NCBI GenBank assembly: GCA_013054445.1 | Contig: JAAMPI010000036.1 | Span: 23,896 to 87,895 of the forward strand | Length of the DNA: 64,000 nt | Direction: 5' to 3' | DNA from: Cudoniella acicularis | Lineage: Eukaryota; Ascomycota; Leotiomycetes; Helotiales; Helotiaceae | Shown here: positions 21,616 through 32,396 of the stretch, piece by piece | Position numbering within the stretch: the first letter of the stretch is position 1 | Layout of the letters: each line of letters starts with the position of its first letter | The notes under the pieces: generated by a model | Database searches by the model: none | The model's input: the letters and a program-made list of their open reading frames with translations, nothing else | What the model was told of the DNA's origin: nothing | Made by a program: the position numbers and the translations under genes

Positions 21616-23585
21616 CTATGTAATATGTGGAAAATAAACAGACCACGTAGGTTGAGTATACAACCCTGATGGAGAGTGGGAAAGACCCAAAAAACACTCA
21701 ACGACGAGATATGTCCTCGAAGCCATATAAAACAGCATACCCAGGCTAAAAACGCACTGAAAAACACGGTACAAGAAAAAGGCCGAAACGTAAAGAGTAT
21801 AACTCCCAATTTGATGTTCAGCCTGTTCTCCATTTTCGTATGTGTGAATGCTTACGGTCTCTGTTGAGTCGGATGGATAAAACATCTGATCAATCCACCA
21901 GTCCATTTCTAAAGAGAAAGGTATAATCCCGTAAATGAGACCAGAGCACATAACAGTGATAGATGAGATCTGCCAGAGCAATTTCTCAGTTCTGATTCGG
22001 AAGGTGGCGTCCCAACCCAAGACATGCAAGCCCCCATAGACTATTCCAACTGCCTAGAGCATTCCCCAGGCAATAATCAAGGCGCTGTTGTCGTTGGGTA
22101 TTTTCCAGTTAGTCCTCCTGAAGCCTCTAAGAAGGGCTTTGGCGTCGACCGACTGATCTAGATCTAGGGAGTAAGTTTTTAATAAGGATGAAGCTAAAGT
22201 CCATCTGCGAACATCGATCTTGGAAAGATACATCGGGGTTTCTCCATGGGTTTTATAATTTCTGTCTAAGGTCAGACCTGTATGTAAGAGCTGTTCTCCC
22301 GTGCGGAGAGTGACAGGATCGCATTTTTTTGTGTTGAGAAGAATATGGCTCTCAGCCATGCTGTCTTCCTCAGGCAAAGTCTCCGTACTGTTTTCAATAG
22401 GGGAGGTACAAGATCTTTCAGGTCGATCGTTCTCCGGCACGTATATAGCAACCATCGTCCTCTCCACGCTGATGTCTGAAAAGCATTGAAAGTTCCAATC
22501 AACCCCTTTCAAAAGGTGAGATGGCGGGAAAGACCTCATCCACATCCAAGCTAAAGTCTCTTGATAGGCTTCACCTTCAACAAGTGTAGGATAGCTCACA
22601 TCCAAAGGCTTGTCCCACCAAGCGCCAAAAATAATCAAGGCAATAATACAGTGGCCAAAAGTGTTGAGCTATGTTAAAATTAGCTGATATCTAGTCAGCG
22701 AGGAGCTTGAGAGCCTTACCTCCAGGAGACTGATGGAAAGGCCCTGCGCTACTCGAGTTACACACTGTGCCATGAACCACACGACTTGTAGACAGACTAA
22801 GAACTTCGCGAGGCTATTTTTCTTGCTTTGTTCGAGGGAGATAGCTTCGAAAATTTCTGGATGTAGCACGCAAAGCCGCTCAATTCCTTGGGCGGTAAGA
22901 AAGAGATACCGAGGCGCCTATTTGGGAAGAAATACTCCAGCGGCTCTCGAGGTGTCGAATGCCAACCCTCCCATATTAACGTAAAAGGCTTGTTTTGTAG
23001 TCCACTATTTCTCCGGTTGGCGTTGAACTTTTGATGATTACCTCAGAAGAAGAAAGTTCTTCAACCTACCTTCGATATGGAATCATCAACATCCTGTTCA
23101 ATTTCCCCTGGTTCTCTCTCACTTGCATCGGAAGACTCTAAATTCTCTCTTCTCAGCCAGTCTGCAGCAGCATCAGTCTCATCTTGTATAATTTCCCCTG
23201 GCTCTCTCTCACTTGCATCGGAAGCCTGCAAATGCTCTCTTTCCAGCGAGTTCGCAGCAGCCCCAGCCCCAGCCCCAGGACGTTTCTTGTTCAAATTCTT
23301 CGTAATGAGCGTAGCTGTTTCCTGAGCCTGCACAAGCTGATACCAAGCCATGAAAAGCACAAACTCCGGCGTCACAAGTCCTATGATAACCCATTTGATC
23401 TTTCTCAATACTTGTGTGGATGTGCTATCTGTGAGATCCGGGACATTCATGTGAAGAGCAGTCCAGACACACAACGAGATGGTGATGAGACATGTCGATA
23501 AGATACTGGAAGTCCCGCGAGTGTTAGGTTCTGGCTGCTAAATGACGGTGTTATTGATAGTGGTGTTGCCAAAGAGATTGAACAT
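21616..23585 (-). pseudogene. Decayed multi-pass membrane protein of a common ascomycete family, three in-frame TAG codons
   Basis: A full-length member of a fungal membrane-protein family can be followed exon by exon: RGTSSILSTCLITISLCVW, TALHMNVPDLTDS, APEFV-like TPEFVLFMAWYQL, MGGLAFDTS, KFLVCLQVVWFMAQCVTR, AWWDKPLDV, a VYGGLHVLGW segment and the C-terminus QPTWSVYFPHIT. Splice sites are intact (for example GAG/GTAAGG and TTAACATAG around 22670-22725). The frame is broken at 23538-23540, 22918-22920 and 22054-22056, all TAG. Sense codons there in relatives are expected to be TGG or CAG-like, so each change fits C-to-T or G-to-A at CpA/TpG. Function of intact relatives is unknown. Confidence 0.75.
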
Positions 23586-24176
23586 GATGAAGATTGAATT
23601 TTGAAAGGAGAAAAATGGAGAAGATGCGTGCGATATAAAGCCTTGCGTGCCAGCGGACGATTCGTAATGTGCTGGGGCTTTGCAAAATATCGTGGCTGGA
23701 GCTGAGACCGTCAACAGTGGCACTCGATCATTGACAGCCTTGGCATGCCCTGCGACCTACGACCTGCACTGAATTTGGGCCATCGTTCTCGAGACAAGAA
23801 ATTCAGGGCACTGACCTGAGCGTAGCCCTACAAATCAGACGTGGATGAGAAAACGTCAAGACTCAGTTTCACTGAGCTGCGGAAAAAGGAAGTAAGCGAC
23901 GAATGGTTATTTCATTAAAATTTTAGGATGCTGCCCACCCACTACTATGCAGCCTTATTCCGACGAAACGACCCATGGCGACTGAAGACCGATTTTTGAC
24001 ATTTAAGCAGAGTTAAGTTGAATTGCGGATTAATGCAATGACTTGGGAAATCGCATCGCTCCGAACAGGCTGCCTTCTCGTCCGCTGAGTCGCAGCTGTC
24101 TGGCACAAATTCCTACGCATGTACGCCCGATTGAACCGATAACTCCAGAGAAGTTTTGATCAAATTGTTCGCTATC
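23586..24176. other. Intergenic
   Basis: Upstream flank of the pseudogene and 3' flank of the EamA gene. Nothing recognised. Confidence 0.5.
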
Positions 24177-25436
24177 TCATGCCGATGCAGTGATGCTTTC
24201 CCTCCTACCAGCAACCTCCTCAACAGCTTCCGTCTGAGTTCCAAGAAGAGCACTTTCTTCATCCACTGTCTTCGCAGCCTCCGCCTCCGGCTTCGGAACT
24301 TTCTGCAACGCAGACCATAGAGTACTCGCAATAACAATAGAACCTCCAAAAAGACTCCATAGACCAGGAAGGACGCCCCAAATGGCCCAATCGAAGGCCA
24401 ATGCGAAAATCACTTGCGTATAAAGCATACTAGTAGCCCTGGTGCTCTTGTCAAGTGTAAGGCCGGCAGTCAATGTGAACTGGAGAATGAATCCTAGAAC
24501 TCCCAGAAGCACAAGGAGGAACCATCCCAGATGCCCATGAGGCGTCGTGAAGCCACCCCCGGGAATGACGAGAAGTGCAACGGTCGAACCGACGGTGCAC
24601 AGAAACGCAAAGTAATTGACGGAGATGAGGGCATGCGCTCTGCTGCCGATTATTCGGATTGTCGTGTAAGAACCCGATGCGCCAACGACACCGATGAGTG
24701 AAGCACAGATAGCAATGAGGCGTTGCGTGGGGGTGACCTCGTCAACCGTGCCGGCTTGATTGGCGTCGATATCATCGGTGTTACCGAAGATGCTATGCGG
24801 TTGAGCAATGATTATCACACCCACCAAAGCTATTAGTCCAGCAATTCTCTGCCTGACCGAAAATATCTGGCCAAGAAATACCGAGCAAGCCCACGATGTG
24901 ACAATCGGAACCAAGAATCTGATAACTGTGTTCTCTGCGAGGGGTAAATAATGCACTGCATCTGTCGACGATAAGTTTCAGTTGCTAACATATCACAACA
25001 GTAGACTTACAATACAAGCAGAACAATCCGAAAAATCCAAAGAGCGCTCTGAGAATGAGCCAGCCTCTAACGCTGGGGTTTCCAAGAGGAAAGTCTGGTA
25101 CGCTTGTCCACCACATATATAAGCTGCTCAGTAAAAAGGTAATACTCATACGTGCGAAGACAAGCTGCGTGAAGTTAGCAGCCATGGCTTTGAGAAAATG
25201 GATTTAAGCGAACGGACTTGAGTAAGAGATTAACTGACCTGAAATGGGTGCATGCCCTCTCCACTTTGCTGTAGATACCGCACGATAGCATCCATGGACG
25301 AGCCGGTAGCCAAGGAGAGAAGAATCAGGATTATGCCTTTGTTGTTGAGCCATGCTGATTTCCATACATTCGGTGTCGATTGAACTGGTGGGGAACCATT
25401 TTCTTCTGCGCCTCCGTTGCCATTGTATTGGGTCAT
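24177..25436 (-). CDS. EamA/DMT-superfamily transporter (SLC35G-like), 378 aa, 3 exons
   Basis: Exons 25436-25239, 25164-25011 and 24961-24177 (1137 nt), joined in frame; the second acceptor is preceded by a GCTAAC branch site. Two EamA repeats give about ten TM helices: GIILILLSLATGSSMDAIVR starts the first, FARMSITFLLSSLYMWW and YLPLAENTVIRFLVPI follow, and the second repeat starts around ASLIGVVGASGSYTTIRIIG. Family members export metabolites or transport nucleotide sugars; the SLC35G/yeast-YMR253C-like branch has no agreed substrate. The protein ends in a cytosolic acidic tail. Length is normal for the family. Confidence 0.85.
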
Positions 25437-25945
25437 TTTTCGCTTTGATGAAGTAGAGTAGAATGAGCAAAGATATGGGCGAGCTTCTTAGGATATGAAG
25501 TTTCTCTAGGAATTTGAGGGGTATAAGATGGAAAAAAAAAGTTGGTGAGAATGGGATTCTCTTATTCTGCCCCACTTTTGAAGAGGTCGTGACTCGTCGG
25601 GCGAAAACTGCAGCCGCTATGCGGAGCGCCCTACTCGTGACCATGCTGTCGGGACCTAATGCACGAAAGAACTCCTGTGACTTTCGCTTCAACGTATGGG
25701 GTTCGTGAAGTTTTATATCGGCTTGGGTCAAATCCGAGACCGGATCGATGGCGTAAACGGCTCACGATCGGCCAAAAGGAATTCTTATCTAGTTAACCTT
25801 AGATACACTCTCTCATGATAGATAACAGTCTTCTTGCAAGGTCAAGAAGTGGCTTTTGCTCAATAATCTGCACGATTCAGCTCCGTTTATCATGGTTTTG
25901 GTAGGGTCCTTACTGCATTTTGGCCCCATAATAATCGCTTTGAAA
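25437..25945. other. Intergenic (EamA promoter and PEX10 3' flank)
   Basis: 509 bp, no further gene. An ORF at 25514-25708 has no support. Confidence 0.5.
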
Positions 25946-27049
25946 TCAACATCTCAGTGGCAAAACATGCTGCACGAGAGCCTCCCTCCTACAGAGCGGA
26001 CACTCGGGTTTTTCTCTGATCCAATCACTAATGCAAGCCCAGCAGAAAACATGACCGCAAGCCACAGCGCTTGGATCCTTTAATTCCTCCAAACATAATG
26101 TACATTTCCTTTCTTTCAACCACGACATCTTTCCCTTCTCTCCTAGATGGATTCTGGGATCTGCTGACACTGGCGTGTGTGTAACTTTGCCAACTTCAGA
26201 GGTGGAATGTTGATTAGGGGTAGATTCGAAAAGGAGCTCGTCGCTTGTATGGGATGGCGGATCGAGCGAAATTTCAACCCCGCCTTCGATGACAGCGGAA
26301 CTACCAAGCATTACTTCTGCGTTTGCAGGCATTGCTGAATTCAGTGTGGAGTGTACATGAAGCCATGTTTGAACACTCATTTGCAATACCAGCAACACAC
26401 CAAGGACCTCGTAGCCAACGCGTGCTTCCGATGGCGCAATTCGCTTTGTGAATATATATCGCAGGCCCCATAAACGCTTCGAAAGCTGGTAGTATGCTCC
26501 AGAGAAGTAGAAAATTGTAAGTGTAAGGGCGTGGATAGGAGAGGGAGAGGTGATGGTCGAGAGGTGTGATAAAAGGTAGGCTTGGATTTTGAAGGAAGAT
26601 GATTTTTGTTGTTTATTTCGTGATAGTCGACGGAGATTGCTTTCTAGCTTGCCGCGTATTCGTGCCCGGAAAGATGGCAAAATTTTATTCAAAGAATATG
26701 GCAACAGAATGGCTGTCAAAATATAACCTCCTCGACGTGATATGGCGGGAAGTTTGAGAGAGTCGTCTTCAATCTGGATAATATCGCAGTACTCCTCCCC
26801 CAATGTCCGATTCCCTATAAAAGTCGTAAGACCTAGATACAAGAGTTCAGAAAACGTTCGCGCTTCTGTTGTATAGGTGTGGATGAATCGCGCTCCGTAA
26901 AGACGTCGAAGGAGGTTTGAGAGGTGATTTAGGAGAACGCCTTCGAAGTATGCATCTTTTTGATGGGAACGAATGATATCTGGTGCTGCGGCAAAGGGGT
27001 AATTAAATGACGGCGCATCTGCGACCTTCTCTGATACGTGGTCTGTCAT
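25946..27049 (-). CDS. PEX10: Peroxin-10, peroxisomal RING E3 ligase subunit (367 aa)
   Basis: Single exon starting at the first true ATG (MTDHVSEKVADAPSFNYPFA). The N-terminal Pex2/Pex12-type region holds the conserved start APDIIRSHQKDAYFEGVL and two hydrophobic segments. The C-terminus is a C3HC4 RING: CTLCLEEL, CGHVFCWACISDWI and CPLCRRE, with all zinc ligands present. Pex10 forms the PEX2-PEX10-PEX12 ubiquitin ligase in the peroxisome membrane that ubiquitinates the receptor Pex5 for recycling. The length is typical. It is divergent from the ERD1-like gene. Confidence 0.93.
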   Translation of the reverse strand: MTDHVSEKVADAPSFNYPFAAAPDIIRSHQKDAYFEGVLLNHLSNLLRRLYGARFIHTYTTEARTFSELLYLGLTTFIGNRTLGEEYCDIIQIEDDSLKLPAISRRGGYILTAILLPYSLNKILPSFRARIRGKLESNLRRLSRNKQQKSSSFKIQAYLLSHLSTITSPSPIHALTLTIFYFSGAYYQLSKRLWGLRYIFTKRIAPSEARVGYEVLGVLLVLQMSVQTWLHVHSTLNSAMPANAEVMLGSSAVIEGGVEISLDPPSHTSDELLFESTPNQHSTSEVGKVTHTPVSADPRIHLGEKGKMSWLKERKCTLCLEELKDPSAVACGHVFCWACISDWIREKPECPLCRREALVQHVLPLRC

Positions 27050-27336
27050 ATTGAGGCTATTCAGAACCAAAAGTCGATGGGAAGAGAGCTGTCAAGAGCA
27101 AGAAATGCGACGCGCTGTTGACCTCGGTCCAAAATTCTCGGTTCAACAGCCTCGTTTGAGGTGTGGCTGAATGCGGCTGATATGTGGCGGATGTCAAATT
27201 ATTCTTAGCTCGACAACTACGTAACCCTCTCCCTTAAATCCTATAACAAATCTCAAACACGACGAAAACCACTTCTTTCACTTACCGCAGTCATTCTTTG
27301 GGTCTCCTTCGATGCGGCGTTATTTTGGCGGAAACA
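27050..27336. promoter_or_regulatory. Bidirectional promoter between PEX10 and ERD1-like gene
   Basis: 287 bp between divergent ATGs. No TATA box was evident. Confidence 0.45.
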
Positions 27337-28703
27337 ATGGACGGTGACCCGGCTGTAGAGCCAGAACTTGACTCTTTTAGTCTTACACTTCCTTTGCCTT
27401 ACAGAGTTGCGCTGGTTATCGTTTTGGGTATTTCTGCCTATTCTCTCTCTTCTCTCATCTGCTAATTTAGATACAGGAGTTTGGGCATGGGGCGCAAATC
27501 TACATTATCTTTCTCTAACTAAAATCGTTCGTGCGCCCCTTATCCCCTTCTCCCCTTTTCAGCGCAATCCTAATAGCTCTTCAGGATGTCCCCTACCTCC
27601 TTCAATACCCACCGCGAGCCTCTCCTCGAACAGACCCTCCCCATCATTTATCAGCGTACCGTCTTGCGACCCTATTGAGCATACCCTTGGGACTGTCTCT
27701 GCTCCTCTTCTGGGCGCTCTCCCACCGCAATCCTACACTCGTCATCCACTACGATTACCTCCCCATTTCCTACCTCTGTATTATCCTCGGAATATTCTTC
27801 CTCCCGATTCGAAGATTCTCCTCAGCTGGACGAACACGTTTCCTGACTACTCTGCGACGAATTTCAATTGGTGGAATCGCGCATGCTGGCAATGGGAAAT
27901 TCAGCGACATCTTACTTGCTGATGTGTTGACCTCATATGCAAAGATAATCGCTGATCTCTTCGTCTCTTTGTGCATGTTCTTCAGGCATGATGGATCTGC
28001 TACGGGCCGACCAGATAGAGGATGTGGGGGGCAATACATTGTACCAATCGTTATTGCGATACCTTCTCTGATCCGATTCCGACAATGCATAATCGAATAC
28101 TTGCGCGTTCGGGATAGCAATAGGCGGAATGGAGGGATAGGTGCGCACGGATGGGGAGGGCAACATTTGGCGAACGCGCTGAAATATTTCTCCGCCTTTC
28201 CAGTCATTGTTCTCAGCGCATTGCAGAGAAATCTGAGTCTGGACCATGAAGATATTGGCTTGACAGAAACAGCCTTGTATCGACTATGGCTGGTAGCCGT
28301 ATTCACGAACAGCTTCTACAGCTTCTACTGGGACGTAGCCAAGGATTGGGACCTCACGCTCTTCACGTCAGCTCGCTCTTCCACACCTCACGCTTTTGGT
28401 CTTCGCCCAAGGCTGTATTTCCCGAGCAAGGAAATCTATTATTTCGCTATCGTCACGGATCTTCTTCTGAGATGCACATGGAGTTTGAAGCTAAGTCCTC
28501 ACCTGGATCACTTTGCGGATTTCGAAAGCGGGATATTCCTGATGGAATTCTTGGAGGTGGGGAGACGATGGATGTGGATATTTTTCAGGGTAGAAACTGA
28601 ATGGGTACGAAACACGACTTCGGGCGGTTTGGGCGCACCGGGGCAGGATGATGTACTGCTAGGTGATTTTTCTAGTGGAAAGGACTCCGATGAAGAGGAT
28701 TGA
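27337..28703 (+). CDS. ERD1: EXS-domain protein, ERD1-like Golgi retention factor (421 aa, 3 exons)
   Basis: Exons 27337-27427, 27471-27526 and 27585-28703 (1266 nt). Intron 1 is 43 nt with a TGCTAAT branch site; intron 2 has a GTTCGT donor. The splice joins rebuild the EXS signature: VWAWGANLHYLSL, then DVPYLLQYP, ADVLTSYAKIIADLFVSLC, FFRHDGSATGRPDRGC, SLIRFRQCIIEYLR, LANALKYFSAFPVI and FYWDVAKDWDL. Yeast Erd1 keeps ER-resident luminal proteins and Golgi glycosyltransferases in place and recycles phosphate from the Golgi lumen. The acidic C-terminus (SSGKDSDEED) is variable. The symbol is by homology; SYG1/XPR1-type proteins are excluded by the absent SPX domain. Confidence 0.88.
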
Positions 28704-30163
28704 CCGTGGCAATAAAGGAAATGGCGGCTTATGACTGATGATTGAGGAAGATTGAGTGTTGAAATTGTTGATTGTAAGATGAGAGGAAACAAGTGGAATA
28801 CCGGACCAAGTTTGGTCTCCAGAAATTCAGCCACAGCCAGACACCACCACAATCTGTATAGCTATATATTAAGAGCAAATGCGTTCGGAGTTGATCGTTT
28901 TAGACTGGGGGGAGCATAGTATCAAACGAAAGCCAATACCCATTATTGTTTTAGCTAAGCGTGGACTTCAATCTCGCAGGTATTAAAGCCCTTTATTTCC
29001 ATATAATTAGTACACACTTGCTCATCCACTACTGTTTCAAGATGTGTTAATTTAAACACCTTTTACACCAAACAATCTCATACCCTGAATAGAAAATATC
29101 CAATCGCTGCCGGCTTCCCCGGATCTCGGGACATAACCGCCAATGCCAAGCCGAAATGAACACGGTACACAAGCACTAGAAGAAGAAACTTCAACCACTC
29201 AACGAAATGCAGATGCACAACGACAATGAGCTCCCGAGGCTTCCTCCATACTTCAGCTTGCTATTACGGGGGTAGGAAGGGGTGAGGCATGGATTTCCGT
29301 ACATGCTTGACATTTCCCGTTTCCCAGCTTCCATCCGATCTTCTGGTCAGGGGCACACAAACAACCTCAAAAGCTTCTAGAACCCATAGAAGAAAATACA
29401 GGCAGCAGCACGATTTATTCGCAAACTAACGACGCAAATGGCGCCATCAGGGATACATCACTCCGCTGTCACATCACCAGGCTCACCACTCAATTTCCAT
29501 TACGTTTAGCCCTCCTCGCTTACTCTCATTTTTTCTCCCCTCATTTCAATTTCCCTGCTCCCTCAATAATGAATCCTCAGAGCACGTTCCCGAAGCAGAC
29601 GTTCTCTCATGGATAAATTGTATGACGCAAAAGCCCATTTTTTTCTTTACTGGGACAGTTTTCGCCCTGCTGTGTAAGGACAAGGGATGCTTGGAATTGA
29701 GTAATGGATTCCTTTAACTGGGTCGCGTCGTACCTGTTTAACGTAACGAAACGCCAGCTCGGGACCGGGTGAGCCTTTGTGCTGCCACATGATTGCTAAA
29801 ATAAGTACCTTATTTATTTTTATTTTTTGATGGCTCCTTGGCTAGAGAGAGGGGTTTTCTTTCTTGGGTTGCGGAGTACATATGAAGGGAACCACCACTC
29901 TGGAGGTCTGAAGAGCTTCAACCCCGCCAAGCGACTATTCGGTACATTCCTGACTGAGTGAATCAACGAGGAAAGAGCGAGGTCAATTTCAAACAAAGGC
30001 GCTATAATTTCTTGCTTTGATTGGTTCACGATTCACTATTTTCGCGATCTGAATACAAATATTTCTTTGACGGTACCCCGCATTGAATTTCTTCATCAAC
30101 AACTTCGAGTTCCACCTCGAGCGCAAACCTATTCGCAGCATCACAGCGCTCCAAAACATCAAA
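28704..30163. other. Intergenic, 1.46 kb
   Basis: No gene was recognised. A pyrimidine-rich stretch near 29510-29570 may belong to an upstream promoter of the DUF3602 gene. Confidence 0.45.
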
Positions 30164-30941
30164 ATGGCAGCAGTACCGCACTCAATCGCCGAGAGCGGCC
30201 GTCGCAGTTCCTCTTCCCACCGAGCAAATCTCTCTCACGGCCGTGGTGGCGCAGGTACGTCGAGATCCTCTTCATCAAGGCCTCGAAACCTCACTTTTCA
30301 TTCCACGATACCAACAAAATTCAACCTCTCGATATAAGCAGGAGCATAAAATTGACAATTAACAGGCAACATCGGAACCGCCGAATCCGATCTCGACCCA
30401 ATCAGCCTCGAAACTCCCACTATCAAGAGCGAAGTCTACACCACAGGACGAGGCGGAAGCGGTAACATGACGAAGAACAATGACCCTGAGGCTGCGCGAC
30501 GGGCACAAGATGTAGTAGGGTAAGGATCTCATTCCATTTTCTTGATGGTATCACGACTTTTTCTACCGGGATTGCACAATATGTCATACGAGCAGGTCAT
30601 GTCACACAAGCCTCCAATCTCAGCACTCCTATTTCCATCATTCCACTTTCCAGCCACGCTATCAAACTTCAGAAAAATATCACCAATTAACATCTTCTCC
30701 TCCCAGAAATCCACGCAGAGAATCCACCAGCAGCTCGCACGTCGGTCGCGGCGGCGCAGCCAACGTCTTCAAGCCCAGCGCCGACGAGATCGAAGCCGCC
30801 AAGCGAGAAAACGCCAAATGGGAGAGCGCAATCGCAGATGAGGAGCCCAGACAAAAATATATGGGTTTGGCTGATAAAGGCAAGGAGTGGCTGTTTGGAC
30901 TGAAGGGGAAACGCTCTGCAAACTCTTCCTCTGTGAACTGA
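30164..30941 (+). CDS. DUF3602 protein with GRGGxGN repeats (159 aa, 3 exons)
   Basis: Exons 30164-30254, 30366-30519 and 30707-30941 (480 nt). The first intron has GTACGT and a CAATTAACAG acceptor. Three copies of the family signature appear: GRGGAGNIG (rebuilt across intron 1), GRGGSGNM and GRGGAANVF. The protein is basic and low-complexity with a C-terminal helix (DEIEAAKRENAKWESAIADE) and KGKEWLFGL. Such small fungal proteins are widespread (PF12223-type); their function is unresolved, although some are stress- or mating-linked. Confidence 0.85.
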
Positions 30942-31450
30942 CTTGCCAGAAAATCGTACCTGGGTGGAATTTTGACTGTTTGGCCCGCAGGCGGGCTTTT
31001 TTCTCATGCGGCGCTTTTTTTAAATGGGGGTGGATGCATGACTTGAAATGAACTTGGGATGGCACGGTGCGTTGATTTGATATTTGGCTGGAGAAATGGG
31101 TGGCGCTGCATGGTTCAAAAGAACATCGTGATACCATTTCATGGCCAAAAGTAATTGCGAACCTACTTGCTGGCACGTACGCAAACCTAATAGAATAAGA
31201 TATTTGAAACTCTTCTCCTTTTTCACCAGAATCTTTGCTACATTTTTCGATTTCAACCGTTTCGCGGCAGCACGTAATCCCCTTCTTTCACAATACTCAC
31301 TCTCTATCCTCCCTCCCCTATCTCGCTTACCATCTTTCCCGCGAATTCAAACTTCACAATTCCCATCCACAACGCCCCTCTTCCTCAACTCCCAATTCAG
31401 CAGCCTCTCACTTACTTACTCAAAATATTAAATGAATCACAGATACCCAC

Positions 31451-31476
31451 CATACCATACCCATACCCATACCCAT
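31451..31476. repeat. (CCATAC)n microsatellite
   Basis: A few tandem copies of CCATAC. Confidence 0.7.
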
Positions 31477-31549
31477 TCCACACCCATACTCTACAATCCT
31501 AGAGCAAAATCTCACCGCAAATCAACCTAGTAACCAATAACTCACTCCA

Positions 31550-32064
31550 GTGAGTGACTCAGAGTAAGTGAGTGCATGAAAACACAAGGACCAACCAACT
31601 AGCTGACTAATTCACAGCATACCATCCCATCCATCCACCGGATTCCGGAACTTGAAAATTGGAATCACGAAGTACATAGCTATAGCAACTACAGATTCTA
31701 ACTTTGGGTGATGTAGAAAAGTTTTTCATCACGAGGAGGTTTTGGGAGATCTTTTTTTGCGAGGGGAGGGGGCGGGGGGTTGGGTTGGGTTGTTGTTGTT
31801 ACTTGTTATTGTGCGGTATATGTTTTAGAACAGTGTAGAGAGGGTTGGGAGAGAGTGAGTGGAAGTAGTAAGTGTCAATTTCTAAAGGGCAAGATATGAT
31901 TCAGTACGTTTGTGTAGGGCACTGGAAATTAGTGAATACACTCCCCTATGCCCATCACCCTAACTCCCTACCTACGTATTTCTCATCACTATCTCACTTC
32001 CGCTCATTTCCACTCACTTCCATTAAGCCCTCCCTCGCTCACTCACTCACTCTGAGTCACTCAC
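31550..32064. repeat. Inverted repeat pair, 25 nt arms
   Basis: Arm 31550-31574 (GTGAGTGACTCAGAGT...) is the reverse complement of 32040-32064 with one mismatch by my reading. The arms are 515 bp apart end to end. Each contains the 9-nt core GTGACTCAG or its complement. Confidence 0.6.
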
Positions 32065-32396
32065 AACACTCCAAACCCTCCTCTCCAATTTCCCTCTCTT
32101 TTTCCCACCCCGTCACACTATCACTATCACACACTCTCAAAAGCATACAATCATAAAATTTCTTTCTCTTTTTAATAGCATAGCTATTATTTATATCTAA
32201 TATTTATAAATCTTTTTAAACATATAGTCATTTTGTTATTGTTACTGTTAACCGTTTCACTCCCAAAGCCATTTAGAGTTATTCACGAAGAGAAGGACTG
32301 TAGGAGCGATTTGCTTGTTTATTTATTTGCTTGTGTGTTTGTTTGTGTATCTTGCGTTTTCCTTACCTTAAAGTATATAAGTAAGGTATGAGATAG

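Larger units (their letters stand above)
30942..32396. other. Gene-poor, simple-sequence-rich region
   Basis: It contains CCCATA repeats, GTGAGTG/CACTCAC words forming an inverted pair, and CT-rich tracts. ORF 31872-32156 is low-complexity and not supported. Confidence 0.45.

Noticed and set aside
32326..32396. First exon with ATG for the amine oxidase just upstream of 32397
   Set aside because: The ATG near 32388 is out of frame and any intron that rescues it would be too short.
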